A DNA stretch of 63,552 nt from Rickettsiales bacterium. GTDB lineage: Bacteria > Pseudomonadota > Alphaproteobacteria > Rickettsiales > CANDYO01. The stretch lies in contig JAOARE010000043.1 of assembly GCA_025210695.1 (NCBI GenBank), positions 1 through 63,552 of the forward strand, in the 5' to 3' direction. The translations under genes and the position numbers were made by a program. The notes under the pieces were generated by a model that saw only the letters and a program-made list of their open reading frames with translations, made no database searches and was not told where the DNA came from. The first letter of the stretch is position 1. Every line of letters starts with the position of its first letter. Shown in pieces: positions 38,091-47,304 of this stretch.

Positions 38091-38828
38091 TTAGTATTCT
38101 ACTTTAGTAAAATACAGTCCATGAGGAGGGGCAGTAACTCCAGCTTTAGAACGATCCTTTAATTCAAGAACTAACTTAATATCATCCACATTCCATTGAC
38201 CTAATCCAACCATCTGCAAACTCCCCACTATATTACGTACCATATGATAAAGAAAAGAAGACGCCCTAAGGTTAAAAATAATTCTCTCTCCCTCTCTATA
38301 TATTTTTATTTCATCAATTTGCTTCACTGGAGATTTGGCTTGACAATTTGCAGCTCTAAAACTTGTAAAATCATGCATTCCAACCAAATGATTAGCCGCT
38401 TCCTGCATTTTCTCTACATCTAACTTAGAACGTATATGCCAAGCTCTATTAACATCTAATACACTAGGCACAGACCTATTAATAATTATATATTGGTAAT
38501 TACGTTTCTTGGCGGAAAACCTAGCATGAAATTCATTATCAACTTTTTGACAGTCAAGTATTATGATTCTATTAGGCTTTAGAAAATGATTTATTGATCT
38601 TTGCACTACATATTCTGGATATTCATCTTTAAGCTCAAAATGGGCAACTTGGCCCAAAGCGTGCACCCCTGCATCTGTTCTACCAGCCACATAAATATTA
38701 ACCTTTTCTTTTGAGAATTTTTCTATGGCCTCTTCTATGAATTGCTGCACAGAAGGACCTTCAGCTTGGCGCTGCCAGCCATAAATTCCTGTACCATCAT
38801 ATTCAATAGTAATTTTATATTTAGGCAT
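38091..38828 (-). CDS. truA: tRNA pseudouridine synthase A
   Basis: The 245-residue protein has the catalytic Asp52 in VAGRTDAGVHALGQVAHF, the N-terminal KITIEYDGTGIYGWQRQ, and the C-terminal FLYHMVRNIVGSLQMVGLG. It modifies positions 38-40 in the anticodon arm of many tRNAs. It sits between two orphan genes on the same strand, with independent spacing on both sides. Confidence 0.97.
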   Translation of the reverse strand: MPKYKITIEYDGTGIYGWQRQAEGPSVQQFIEEAIEKFSKEKVNIYVAGRTDAGVHALGQVAHFELKDEYPEYVVQRSINHFLKPNRIIILDCQKVDNEFHARFSAKKRNYQYIIINRSVPSVLDVNRAWHIRSKLDVEKMQEAANHLVGMHDFTSFRAANCQAKSPVKQIDEIKIYREGERIIFNLRASSFLYHMVRNIVGSLQMVGLGQWNVDDIKLVLELKDRSKAGVTAPPHGLYFTKVEY

Positions 38829-38910
38829 TTTTAATTTTAATCTTAGTAAATTTTATTAAATAAGAACTATCATAAAGATTAATAAATGTCTAAAATATTT
38901 TATAATATAA

Positions 38911-40905
38911 TTACTGACTTCTTCCTTTGTTTTTACTCATAATTTTCTTTATACTAGATGAGTTATTTTTTTCAAAAAAATCATCAGGATTTAATGCCTT
39001 TCTTAAATTCTCAACAAGTTTTTTTTCTACATATTGTTCTATTCTTTTGTCCTGAGACTTAACTTCTTTCAGTTCCATTCCCAAGCTCTTTCTTATCTTG
39101 TTTTCAAGCTCAGTTAACCATGCTTTAAAACCAGCTTGAGGTATTTTTTTAGCAGCCTCAATTAACATTGGTCGAGTTTTTTGCATTTGCTTATCTTCTA
39201 GCCCGCTTTCTGTTTTAAATTTCAACATCATACTATCTAACTTTCCTTTCTTTTCTGAATCTGGAGACTGTTCTTCTAAAAATTTAGAATTGTTTTTTCT
39301 CTCTGCGTCAACATTCAGCATAAAATTCTTTAAGGCAGAAAATAACTTATCCCCTTCTTCATGAGCAGGTTGCGTTTGAGACGTCTCAGCCTGATTTATA
39401 GACTTATCTTTATTCGCAATATCTAAAGCCGATTTACGATCTATTTCTTCACCTTGAACTTTGTCTGCAAGACCCGTTACATTTGAAGACACTCCTATTT
39501 CTTGAAGAATATCTTTTACTTCATTTTCTGCTTCTGCTTGAGAAATATCTCTCGCCTCAACTAGTGGTATCTCTTCATTTACTAACTGCTTTAACTCTTC
39601 AGTAATAAGACGCTTATCCATCTCCATGGTCATTGGTGGATTTTCGTCTTCTTTTAGCCCAAGCGCCTTATATATCTGATATTCATTTGCTTCTTTAATA
39701 TAAGAATCCATATTATCTTTTAAAACTCCTTCAGGAAGCTTATCCTTTAGTAACTGCAGTCTTGCTGACCTATATCCCAATTCAAAAAGCAGGACCTGCT
39801 TCATTGCTGTTTTTTTTATTTCTTTATTTTCTTTTGTAGCGTTAGTATAATTTTCTACTGATTTTTTTAGGTCATCACTTAATTCAGGAGATAAATCCGA
39901 TAAGATTGTTGTTTTCTCAATTTTTTTTGTAGAAGAATTTGATTTTGAAGCAAAAGTCTTTTGTAAATCTTTTGCAGAAGTAATAAATTTTTTTACTGCT
40001 CGTCGTGTGTCTATTTTTTTAGCTAACCCACCCTTCAAAACTCCTGTTTGTTCATTCAAGGCCTCTATTATATTGGTACTTTCAAAATTAACTCCAACCG
40101 TTCCATATTTTCCTATCGCATCGCCTAAATTTTTATGAGCCTTTATATTAAGCCGCTCTAATCTTAAATATTCTTGCTCTGCCTCTGTAGTAATTTCTTC
40201 TCTAGAATTCTTTATAAATTTAATAGATTCTTCTTTTATTAATTTTCTTTTTTGTCCTCCCAGAAGCCTTCTCTGTCCTATCTCCTTAATCTTTTCATCT
40301 AACTCTTGCCTATCTAATTTAAGCTCAACAATTTTATCATTTATGCCCTCTATTGTCTCTAAAACATCAATTCTAGAATTCTCCGCCTCAATTGCGTTCT
40401 TCTTTTCTCTAGCCACTTCCAATTGGGAAGAGTATTTTGTACGTATAGAATGTGCAGATTTTAATAACTCTAGAAATCCAACTTCCAACGCCTTCTGCTT
40501 TTGATCTTCAGATAAAGTGAGAGCACCTTCGGGGGGCTGTATAAATTGTTGCAATAATTTTGTAACCGCCTCTGGATTACCTTCATTAGCGGCTAGGCTA
40601 AGAAAATTTCCCTCAATAATACCCTGAGGTGCAAGGCTACGTATTCCTCCTTTAATATCATTAACTGGTTTTGCAAAATCTTTTGCAGTTAACTTCTCCA
40701 CGATTTTTTTAGAAGCAATGGGAGTAGGAGCTTGAGGAGTGCTAGTTTGCGAAAGTCCTAATTCTGATAATTGCTCAGGAGAAGCACCTTTATATGCTTC
40801 CAATATTCTAAAGGCTCTAATATTGTCAGGAAGATGAGCTAAATTTTTATTTATTTCAGCTGCCTTTTGATTAGCCTCTGCTAATTGTGTTTTTGTTAAT
40901 ACCAT
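38911..40905 (-). CDS. Orphan coiled-coil protein, 664 residues
   Basis: No family is recognised. The protein is charged and helical with no signal peptide or membrane helix. Long coiled-coil-like stretches occur at about 150-250 (EINDKIVELKLDRQELDEKI-type heptads), with a Pro-rich spacer near 50-65 (QTSTPQAPTPIAS). The region FLSLAANEGNPEAVTKLLQQ near 100-120 resembles a single ankyrin-like repeat. The last 25 residues are basic (SSSIKKIMSKNKGRSQ). A strong AGGAG lies 8-9 bases before the ATG. Length, coiled coils and basic tail are features shared with intracellular-bacterium effectors, but this is inference. Confidence 0.65.
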   Translation of the reverse strand: MVLTKTQLAEANQKAAEINKNLAHLPDNIRAFRILEAYKGASPEQLSELGLSQTSTPQAPTPIASKKIVEKLTAKDFAKPVNDIKGGIRSLAPQGIIEGNFLSLAANEGNPEAVTKLLQQFIQPPEGALTLSEDQKQKALEVGFLELLKSAHSIRTKYSSQLEVAREKKNAIEAENSRIDVLETIEGINDKIVELKLDRQELDEKIKEIGQRRLLGGQKRKLIKEESIKFIKNSREEITTEAEQEYLRLERLNIKAHKNLGDAIGKYGTVGVNFESTNIIEALNEQTGVLKGGLAKKIDTRRAVKKFITSAKDLQKTFASKSNSSTKKIEKTTILSDLSPELSDDLKKSVENYTNATKENKEIKKTAMKQVLLFELGYRSARLQLLKDKLPEGVLKDNMDSYIKEANEYQIYKALGLKEDENPPMTMEMDKRLITEELKQLVNEEIPLVEARDISQAEAENEVKDILQEIGVSSNVTGLADKVQGEEIDRKSALDIANKDKSINQAETSQTQPAHEEGDKLFSALKNFMLNVDAERKNNSKFLEEQSPDSEKKGKLDSMMLKFKTESGLEDKQMQKTRPMLIEAAKKIPQAGFKAWLTELENKIRKSLGMELKEVKSQDKRIEQYVEKKLVENLRKALNPDDFFEKNNSSSIKKIMSKNKGRSQ

Positions 40906-41007
40906 ATCTTTCTCTCCTATTGATATTTTAATAACAAATAAGAATACCGAAAAAAATATTAATTCTTTACTAAGAAGTTAAAAATAAAAAATTTATGAGG
41001 AAAAAAT

Positions 41008-42891
41008 TTATGAGGAAAAAATTATATAATAAGTAATTATAGAAACCAAACCTATAATCATCACTAATATATAATGATAGATATAACCGGACTGGGCCTT
41101 GGCAATCACTCCAGATATTTTATTTGAAATATTTGCTACGCCATTAGGTCCTAAGTCATCAATAATCATTCCATCGCATATTTTCCATAGAGCATTTGAA
41201 ACATATTTAAACGGACGTATAAATATAAAATTATATATCTCATCAATATAATATTTATTTTGCAATACCAAATATAAACCAGAGAATGAATGAGCAAAAA
41301 TTTTAGCCATTTCAGATAGCTTTATATAGAATAAATAAGCCATTAATATTCCAAAACCACTCAAAAACAATGGCATTAATTTTACAAACTCTGATATAGA
41401 CTCAGTTTGCTCAATGATAGGCAACACAACTAAAGAACTTCCCCAGAACTTAGAAGTTAATATTCCCATTTTAACTGCTAACACACCAGAGAATATTGCT
41501 CCAAAAGCTAAAATAAACAAGGGATAAATCATAATTCTAGGCGCTTCATGCGCGTCTTTGTATTGACATTTTCCATGGAAGGTTAAGAATAACAATCTCC
41601 AAGAATAGAAAGCTGTAAAAACCGCTCCAACCAATCCTAGAGTAAATGCCATAAGTCCTGCATTACTATTTTTTGCATATGCCACTTCTATAATCAGATC
41701 TTTAGAAAAATATCCTGCAAAAGGATAAATACCTGCTAAGGCTAAAGAGCCTATTAACATTAATCCATAGGTAACTGGAACCTTATTCCATAATCCACCC
41801 ATTTTCCTTATATCTTGCTCATGATGCATAGAGTGGATTACATTTCCTGCTCCTAAAAATAATAAAGCCTTAAAAAAAGCATGAGTCATAAGGTGAAACA
41901 AAGCAACCGGATATGCTCCAACTCCACAAGCGAAGAACATATATCCCAATTGGCTGCAAGTTGAATAAGCAATAATTTTCTTAATATCATTTTGTACTAA
42001 GGCAATGGAAGCTGCAAAAGCAGCGGTGATTGCACCAATATAGGTTATAAACGTTAATACAGATGGAGATAATTCAAAAAGAGGAGAAAATCTAATTACT
42101 AAAAATACTCCAGCTGTTACCATAGTAGCCGCATGAATTAATGCTGAAACCGGGGTTGGCCCCTCCATTGCATCAGCAAGCCATGTATGCAATCCAATTT
42201 GAGCAGATTTGCCCATCGCACCAATAAATAACAACAAGCAGATTAGATCAACATTAACACCACCTTGAGAAGCTTTGGTAAAAATATCTTTAAAATGAAT
42301 TGTATCAAAAGTCATAAATAAAGTAGCAATCCCCAGCATAAATGCAAAATCACCCACTCTATTAACTATAAAAGCTTTAATTGCCGCTGCATTTGCAGAA
42401 GGCTTATGATGCCAAAAACCAATCAATAGATAAGAACAAAGCCCTACACCTTCCCAACCAAAAAATAATTGCAAAATATTATCAGAAGTGACTAACATCA
42501 ACATAAAGAAAGTAAATAATGATAAATAAGACATAAATCTTGGAATTGAATTATCATCCATCATATACCCAATAGAATATAAATGTACCACTGCTGATAC
42601 ACTGGTCACCACCAATAACATAACCGCAGTTACCGAATCAACATACAAACTCCAATTGCTTTTAAGATCACCTATTTGAATCCAATCTAATAAATGTATT
42701 TGATAAATCGCTTTCTCAAAAACTACATCTTGAAAAACTACTACAGAAAAAATAGCACTACTAACCATAAAAACAGATGAAATAACTTGAGAAAACCTAT
42801 CTCCCAATTTCTTTCCACCAAAATAGCTAGCAAAAGCACCAAGCAATGGCATAAAAATTATATTAAATACTAGATGCTCCATCAGATCCAT
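41008..42891 (-). CDS. nuoL: NADH-quinone oxidoreductase subunit L
   Basis: The 627-residue membrane protein has the antiporter-like core: FFGWEGVGLCSYLLIGFWHH, HTWLADAMEGPTPVSALIHA with the key Glu and Lys positions, ATMVTAGVFLVIRFSP, and the long C-terminal lateral helix region after about 480 (YYIDEIYNFIFIRPFKY). It forms the distal proton-pumping part of complex I. It follows nuoK by 3 bases. nuoM and nuoN do not follow; the next gene leftward is an orphan. Confidence 0.97.
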   Translation of the reverse strand: MDLMEHLVFNIIFMPLLGAFASYFGGKKLGDRFSQVISSVFMVSSAIFSVVVFQDVVFEKAIYQIHLLDWIQIGDLKSNWSLYVDSVTAVMLLVVTSVSAVVHLYSIGYMMDDNSIPRFMSYLSLFTFFMLMLVTSDNILQLFFGWEGVGLCSYLLIGFWHHKPSANAAAIKAFIVNRVGDFAFMLGIATLFMTFDTIHFKDIFTKASQGGVNVDLICLLLFIGAMGKSAQIGLHTWLADAMEGPTPVSALIHAATMVTAGVFLVIRFSPLFELSPSVLTFITYIGAITAAFAASIALVQNDIKKIIAYSTCSQLGYMFFACGVGAYPVALFHLMTHAFFKALLFLGAGNVIHSMHHEQDIRKMGGLWNKVPVTYGLMLIGSLALAGIYPFAGYFSKDLIIEVAYAKNSNAGLMAFTLGLVGAVFTAFYSWRLLFLTFHGKCQYKDAHEAPRIMIYPLFILAFGAIFSGVLAVKMGILTSKFWGSSLVVLPIIEQTESISEFVKLMPLFLSGFGILMAYLFYIKLSEMAKIFAHSFSGLYLVLQNKYYIDEIYNFIFIRPFKYVSNALWKICDGMIIDDLGPNGVANISNKISGVIAKAQSGYIYHYILVMIIGLVSIITYYIIFSS

Positions 42892-42894
42892 AAA

Positions 42895-43215
42895 TTATCC
42901 CTTTAACTCACTAATATCATCTATTTCTATAGAATTCTTTTTACGATAAAAAACCACTAATATAGCTAAACCTATTGCTGCTTCAGCTGCCGCCACAGTG
43001 AGCGTAAACATTGTGAAAATTTGTCCACCTAAATCTCTTAAGTACACCGAAAACGCCACCATATTTATATTCACAGCAAGCAACATTAATTCAATTGACA
43101 TAAGAATAATAATTACGTTTTTACGATTAAGAAAAATTCCACAAATTCCAATAATAAAGATTATTGCTGATAAAACCAAATAATGATTGATCCCCACAGA
43201 AAACTGTTCCATCAC
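42895..43215 (-). CDS. nuoK: NADH-quinone oxidoreductase subunit K
   Basis: The 106-residue protein has three membrane helices and the conserved acidic residues in [13 protein letters not shown] and [15 protein letters not shown], both needed for proton transfer in this subunit. It overlaps nuoJ by 4 bases and precedes nuoL by 3. Confidence 0.97.
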   Translation of the reverse strand: MMEQFSVGINHYLVLSAIIFIIGICGIFLNRKNVIIILMSIELMLLAVNINMVAFSVYLRDLGGQIFTMFTLTVAAAEAAIGLAILVVFYRKKNSIEIDDISELKG

Positions 43216-43826
43216 CTAACCCCTCTCCTAATCTCTACTTTAACGACTTCTATAGAATCCTTTACACTTCTATAAACCTGCTCTTTAGCATCTTGAGATT
43301 TAACATTTTCTCTTCTACGATAAGCTAAAACAATAGCACTTATCATTGCTACTAATAGAATCAATCCAGCAATCAAGAAAACTGGCATGAATCTGGTGTA
43401 TAAGACGGAGCCAATAGCATGTGTATTAGTTAATCCAGAAAAATAGACAAAAGGCAAACTAAGCGCAGTATTGTGTGCTGCATCTGTAGAGTTAGTAACC
43501 ACCAAAAACAAATCAACAAATAAAACCAAAGCTATTAAAGAACATATTGGAACATATTTATGAAAACCTTCCTTAAGCTTAGTGAAATTTACATTGAGCA
43601 TCATCACCACAAATAGGAATAAAACCGCCACAGCCCCAACATAAACAATTACCAACACTGCTGCAAGGAACTCTGCCCCCAACAAAACAAATAACCCTGC
43701 TGCATTAAAAAAAGCAAAGATCAACCATAATATCGAATGAACAGGATTTTTCACCAGAATAACCACAAAAGAAGATACAACCAAAAGAGCGGCAAACACA
43801 TAAAAAAACAAGCTATAAATCAGCAT
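43212..43826 (-). CDS. nuoJ: NADH-quinone oxidoreductase subunit J
   Basis: The 204-residue protein has five membrane helices with the conserved [20 protein letters not shown] and [18 protein letters not shown] segments of NuoJ. The final 35 residues are a charged tail ([20 protein letters not shown]). It is the first gene of the isolated nuoJKL set; nuoA-I are not upstream, where tRNA-Arg lies instead. Confidence 0.96.
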   Translation of the reverse strand: MLIYSLFFYVFAALLVVSSFVVILVKNPVHSILWLIFAFFNAAGLFVLLGAEFLAAVLVIVYVGAVAVLFLFVVMMLNVNFTKLKEGFHKYVPICSLIALVLFVDLFLVVTNSTDAAHNTALSLPFVYFSGLTNTHAIGSVLYTRFMPVFLIAGLILLVAMISAIVLAYRRRENVKSQDAKEQVYRSVKDSIEVVKVEIRRGVR

Positions 43827-43859
43827 ACTTTAGAACCCAATTTCTTCTACTACTGATAA

Positions 43860-43887
43860 AATATACCAAATTGGTGACATAAAACAA
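43860..43887 (-). promoter_or_regulatory. Possible promoter of nuoJKL
   Basis: On the minus strand TTGTTT (43887-43882) and TATATT (43865-43860) have 16-base spacing, about 35 bases before the nuoJ start. The palindrome ACCAAATTGGT (43865-43875) sits between the two elements and could be an operator. Confidence 0.4.
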
Positions 43888-43938
43888 GTAAGGATTATAA
43901 CTAAATCACCATTAGAAGTTTAGATATAGTGATAATTG

Positions 43939-44015
43939 TGGCGCGTCCTAAGAGATTCGAACTCCTGACCCACAGATTAGAAATCTGTTGCTCTATCCTG
44001 CTGAGCTAAGGACGC
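43939..44015 (-). tRNA. tRNA-Arg (TCT)
   Basis: Read leftward from 44015: acceptor GCGTCCT pairing with AGGACGC, D arm with GCAGGATAGAGC, anticodon loop TTCTAAT-type (anticodon TCT) closed by CAGAT/ATCTG, T arm GGAGTTCGAATCTC and an encoded CCA end. Confidence 0.96.
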
Positions 44016-44091
44016 TTTAAGATATACTGAACTTAGTACTTTTATCAAAGTAAAGAAATTTAATAAAAATACAAGCATTTTCTATAGTTTT

Positions 44092-44568
44092 TTATAATTT
44101 ACTAGATAATATGGATGTAGCAAGATTTTTTAAAGACTCTTTTATTTCATCATCTTGATTGTATCCAGTCATAAGATCATTTAACTTGATAAGTTCATCA
44201 GAAGACAATCTCCTAGAGTGAATATCATGTATAGGCTGAGTTTTGAATATAGCTTGCGTTAACTTTATTTGCCTAATGTATTCATAACCAAAATAATTGT
44301 TGATCTGCTCTTTTATAATCCCAATATGATAGACTAACTCCGCAGAAGAAGCCGCATTATTAGTAGCTAAATACAAAGTATTTTCTACATTTTTTTTACG
44401 TTTCACAGAAGATATTTTAGTGGGAATAGTATCACGTGCTAGGTCTTCTCCTACAATCCTAGACCAGTCTTTAAGAAGCTTTTGGTAATACACTCCTTTT
44501 TTACCAATTAGAGGTTTATTTATACTAAAGATTAAGTCATGAAGTTGATGAACACCTTGATACTTCAT
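44092..44568 (-). CDS. dciA: DciA family (DUF721) protein
   Basis: The 158-residue protein has the DUF721 pattern in its N-terminal two-thirds: YYQKLLKDWSRIVGEDLARD, then TLYLATNNAASSAELVYHIG with an RNA/DNA-binding KH-like fold, and NNYFGYEYIRQIKLTQ. DciA loads the replicative helicase in bacteria lacking DnaC. It is the last gene of ctpA-yibQ-rppH-dciA, 8 bases after rppH. Confidence 0.82.
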   Translation of the reverse strand: MKYQGVHQLHDLIFSINKPLIGKKGVYYQKLLKDWSRIVGEDLARDTIPTKISSVKRKKNVENTLYLATNNAASSAELVYHIGIIKEQINNYFGYEYIRQIKLTQAIFKTQPIHDIHSRRLSSDELIKLNDLMTGYNQDDEIKESLKNLATSILSSKL

Positions 44569-44576
44569 TATGAAAT

Positions 44577-45083
44577 CTAACTTTCTTTTAAAGATATAAT
44601 TGTATCACGAAATTCTTCAATCACTGAAATATATAATTTTTTTTTAAAAGGAACAATGATTTGTGGTAACTCCTCCATTTTAACCCACTTCCAAGATGCA
44701 AATTCTGGATGTTCATTATCAATTTTGATATCTTTATCCTTCCCTAAATATTTTAATAAAAACCACTTTTGCCTTTGGCCTCTGTAGCGACCATTCCATA
44801 ATTTGCTAATTAAATAAAAAGGCAAATCATAATGGTACCATTGCTTTGTTTCGGCTAATATCTCAGCATTATCTGTACCTATCTCCTCCTTCATTTCGCG
44901 CAAAACAGCCCCCCTTGGAACCTCTCCATCATCTATACCTCCCTGAGGCATCTGCCAGGCTTCTGTTTTAGAATCTATTCTCTTACCAACAAAAACTTCA
45001 AATTTATCATTGATAATCATTATCCCCACACCAGGACGATAAGGTAGTTTTTTTAAATATATCTCTTGATCAACCTCATTCAT
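44577..45083 (-). CDS. rppH: RNA pyrophosphohydrolase RppH (Nudix)
   Basis: The 168-residue protein has a complete Nudix box (GGIDDGEVPRG then AVLREMKEEIG) at about 42-64 and the RppH/NudH type surroundings: YRPGVGIMIIN at the start, WQMPQGG before the box, QWYHYDLP, and FASWKWVKMEELP at the end. It removes pyrophosphate from mRNA 5' ends, or acts on dinucleoside polyphosphates. It lies 17 bases after the yibQ-like gene. Confidence 0.94.
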   Translation of the reverse strand: MNEVDQEIYLKKLPYRPGVGIMIINDKFEVFVGKRIDSKTEAWQMPQGGIDDGEVPRGAVLREMKEEIGTDNAEILAETKQWYHYDLPFYLISKLWNGRYRGQRQKWFLLKYLGKDKDIKIDNEHPEFASWKWVKMEELPQIIVPFKKKLYISVIEEFRDTIISLKES

Positions 45084-45100
45084 TTTAATGAATAATCCTT

Positions 45101-45982
45101 TTATTTAGAGTTTGAAAGCAAAGCTTTACGTTTTGAAATAATTTTATAAAAATCTTGAATTGGTACAATTTTTATTCCTTTAGATGCTAAACTTGGTACC
45201 CAATCATTTAACAACTCCATAGTAAGAGGATATGAACCACCAATTGCAATGGCAGAACCTGAATTTTGAGCAATGCGCTCTAACTCCAATAATTGTGTAT
45301 TAATATCTTCCTTCGATAATACCGAATCTAAAACAATATCATTTTCCAAAATATAAAAATTCATCTTCTCTGCTACTTGATAAATTAATGCATTTTTATC
45401 AGTAAGTCCAGATAAGTAAATAACTTTTCCATTCTTTAGACGACTAAGAAGATCTTTAGATAACTCATACGAATCTGTATACCTATCATCATAAGAAGTA
45501 TACAAAGCATTGTAATTAGTTGACCTATCCAAGATCAAATTAAGATTATCTAAATTTTCTTTATTACTGTTTTTAATCAACAAAGCATTAGGATCTGCAT
45601 CATTTTCTGGGTAATTCAAAGGCTCTAAAGGTATATTGAGCAATATATTATGCTTCATAATATATTTATTATTAGCATATTCTTTATATGGCACATAGGA
45701 TGGCATACCTAATGAAATTTGACTTGGAAGATCTAATTTAACATTAGGGTCAAGCAGACCAACCCCGTCTACTACCACAGCGATTATAGGCCCACCATCA
45801 TCTTCAACACTTAAATCAACCTCATTTCCAACGCCCTCTATAATAAATGATGCCCGCCGATCATTTAATACTACAAATTCGTTATCATAACCTTCTTTAA
45901 AGAAAGAAATATAACCCAATATCAACAACAAACATATCGACAAAATAATTATAACTGCTGATAATTTATTTTGCTTTACCAT
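45101..45982 (-). CDS. Divergent polysaccharide deacetylase (YibQ type)
   Basis: The 293-residue protein has an N-terminal membrane anchor (about 8-28) and a periplasmic domain with the family hallmarks: IIAVVVDGVGLL near 68-80 (the first Asp of a degenerate metal site), the LDLPSQISLGMPSY strand, ILLNIPLEPLNYPEND, LNLILDRSTNYNALYTSYDD and SAIAIGGSYPLTMELL. The family probably acts on cell-wall or envelope glycans. It overlaps ctpA by 7 bases, a pairing often seen in Proteobacteria. Confidence 0.87.
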   Translation of the reverse strand: MVKQNKLSAVIIILSICLLLILGYISFFKEGYDNEFVVLNDRRASFIIEGVGNEVDLSVEDDGGPIIAVVVDGVGLLDPNVKLDLPSQISLGMPSYVPYKEYANNKYIMKHNILLNIPLEPLNYPENDADPNALLIKNSNKENLDNLNLILDRSTNYNALYTSYDDRYTDSYELSKDLLSRLKNGKVIYLSGLTDKNALIYQVAEKMNFYILENDIVLDSVLSKEDINTQLLELERIAQNSGSAIAIGGSYPLTMELLNDWVPSLASKGIKIVPIQDFYKIISKRKALLSNSK

Positions 45983-47268
45983 TTTTGCAACACCTGAATA
46001 GTTTTCAATACATCGATAGCCCTAGCTAACTGATAGTCTTTCTCATATAAATCAGACCAAGCTTTTTCCTTGTTAAATATCAAATCTTTATCTTTCTTTT
46101 TTGAAGAATCTTTTCCGTTTTCAACTTGAGCGTTAGAAAGATGATTTCTTAGTCTAGACTCGCTAAACTGAAACTTCGTATCATTTGCTTTGCTAAGCAA
46201 TTCAATTTTTGCTGGCTCAACCTTAATATCTGGAATAATACCTTCAGCTTGGATGGATTTTCCTGAGGGAGTATAATACAAAGCTGTAGTTAAACTTATA
46301 GCACCATAACTTGGAACCGGAATAACACTCTGTATTGACCCCTTACCAAAAGACTCAGTACCCAATATTAAAGCTCTTTTATTATCTTGCAGAGCCCCAG
46401 ATACAATCTCAGGAGCAGAAGCAGTTCCATTATTTATCATAACAACTAACGGAAGATTATTTGTAATATCTCCTTTTTCCGCCTCAAATACCAACAACTC
46501 TTTTTCACCCCTACCCTTAGCGCTTACAATCACTCCTTTATCAAGAAATAAATCAGACACATATACTGCCTGCTCAAGCAAACCGCCTGGGTTATTGCGT
46601 AAATCAAGCACATATCCTTTTAAATTTTTCTGCTTTTTATTAATATCTTTAATAGCTTTTGTTACCTCATCTGAAGCTTTGTCAGAAAATGATCCAATTC
46701 TAATATAACCGATATCATCATATAAATGATATTTAACTGGATTAGCTTTTATTACTTCTCTGGTTAAAGTTTTCTCTATTGGTTCAGCATCTCCAGTACG
46801 TATGATACCTATTTTTACTTTAGTGCCCTTAGCCCCACGCATTTTATCTATAGCCTCAGATGGGGTCATATTAGCTATTAATTCATCATTTATAGAAAAT
46901 ATAAGATCACCAGGCTGGAGATTGGCTTTATAAGCTGGGGTATCATCTATTGGGCTAATCACTCGCAACCCCTGGGGCTCAACCAACAACTCAATACCTA
47001 TCCCACCAAATTCTCCTTTAGTATTTACTTTCATCTCTGCAAATTCTTTCTCTGTCAAGAATCTAGAGTGAGGATCCAAACCTGACATCATTCCAGCAAT
47101 CGCTGATTCAGATAACTCTTTATCACTAACATCTTTTACATATTCACGTTTGATCAGCTCTAACACACTATAAAGCATTATCTTATCATTAATGTTTTCA
47201 GCAAATAACCAGCTAAATGGAATTAGTAATATTGGTATAATTATTAGGTATTTCTTTTTCAATTTCAT
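45976..47268 (-). CDS. ctpA: C-terminal processing protease CtpA (S41)
   Basis: The 430-residue protein has a signal peptide or anchor (about 3-22), the SGLDPHSRFLTEKEF motif, a PDZ domain (GGIGIELLVEPQGLRVISPI through NDELIANMTPSEAIDKMRG) and the S41 catalytic core with the nucleophile Ser in NNGTASAPEIVSGAL and the general-base Lys in ESFGKGSIQSV. It processes periplasmic proteins and peptidoglycan hydrolases. It is the first gene of the four-gene run to dciA. Confidence 0.96.
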   Translation of the reverse strand: MKLKKKYLIIIPILLIPFSWLFAENINDKIMLYSVLELIKREYVKDVSDKELSESAIAGMMSGLDPHSRFLTEKEFAEMKVNTKGEFGGIGIELLVEPQGLRVISPIDDTPAYKANLQPGDLIFSINDELIANMTPSEAIDKMRGAKGTKVKIGIIRTGDAEPIEKTLTREVIKANPVKYHLYDDIGYIRIGSFSDKASDEVTKAIKDINKKQKNLKGYVLDLRNNPGGLLEQAVYVSDLFLDKGVIVSAKGRGEKELLVFEAEKGDITNNLPLVVMINNGTASAPEIVSGALQDNKRALILGTESFGKGSIQSVIPVPSYGAISLTTALYYTPSGKSIQAEGIIPDIKVEPAKIELLSKANDTKFQFSESRLRNHLSNAQVENGKDSSKKKDKDLIFNKEKAWSDLYEKDYQLARAIDVLKTIQVLQKW

Positions 47269-47304
47269 TATTTTATTCTTCTAGTTAATTATTAAAAATA
47301 CAGT

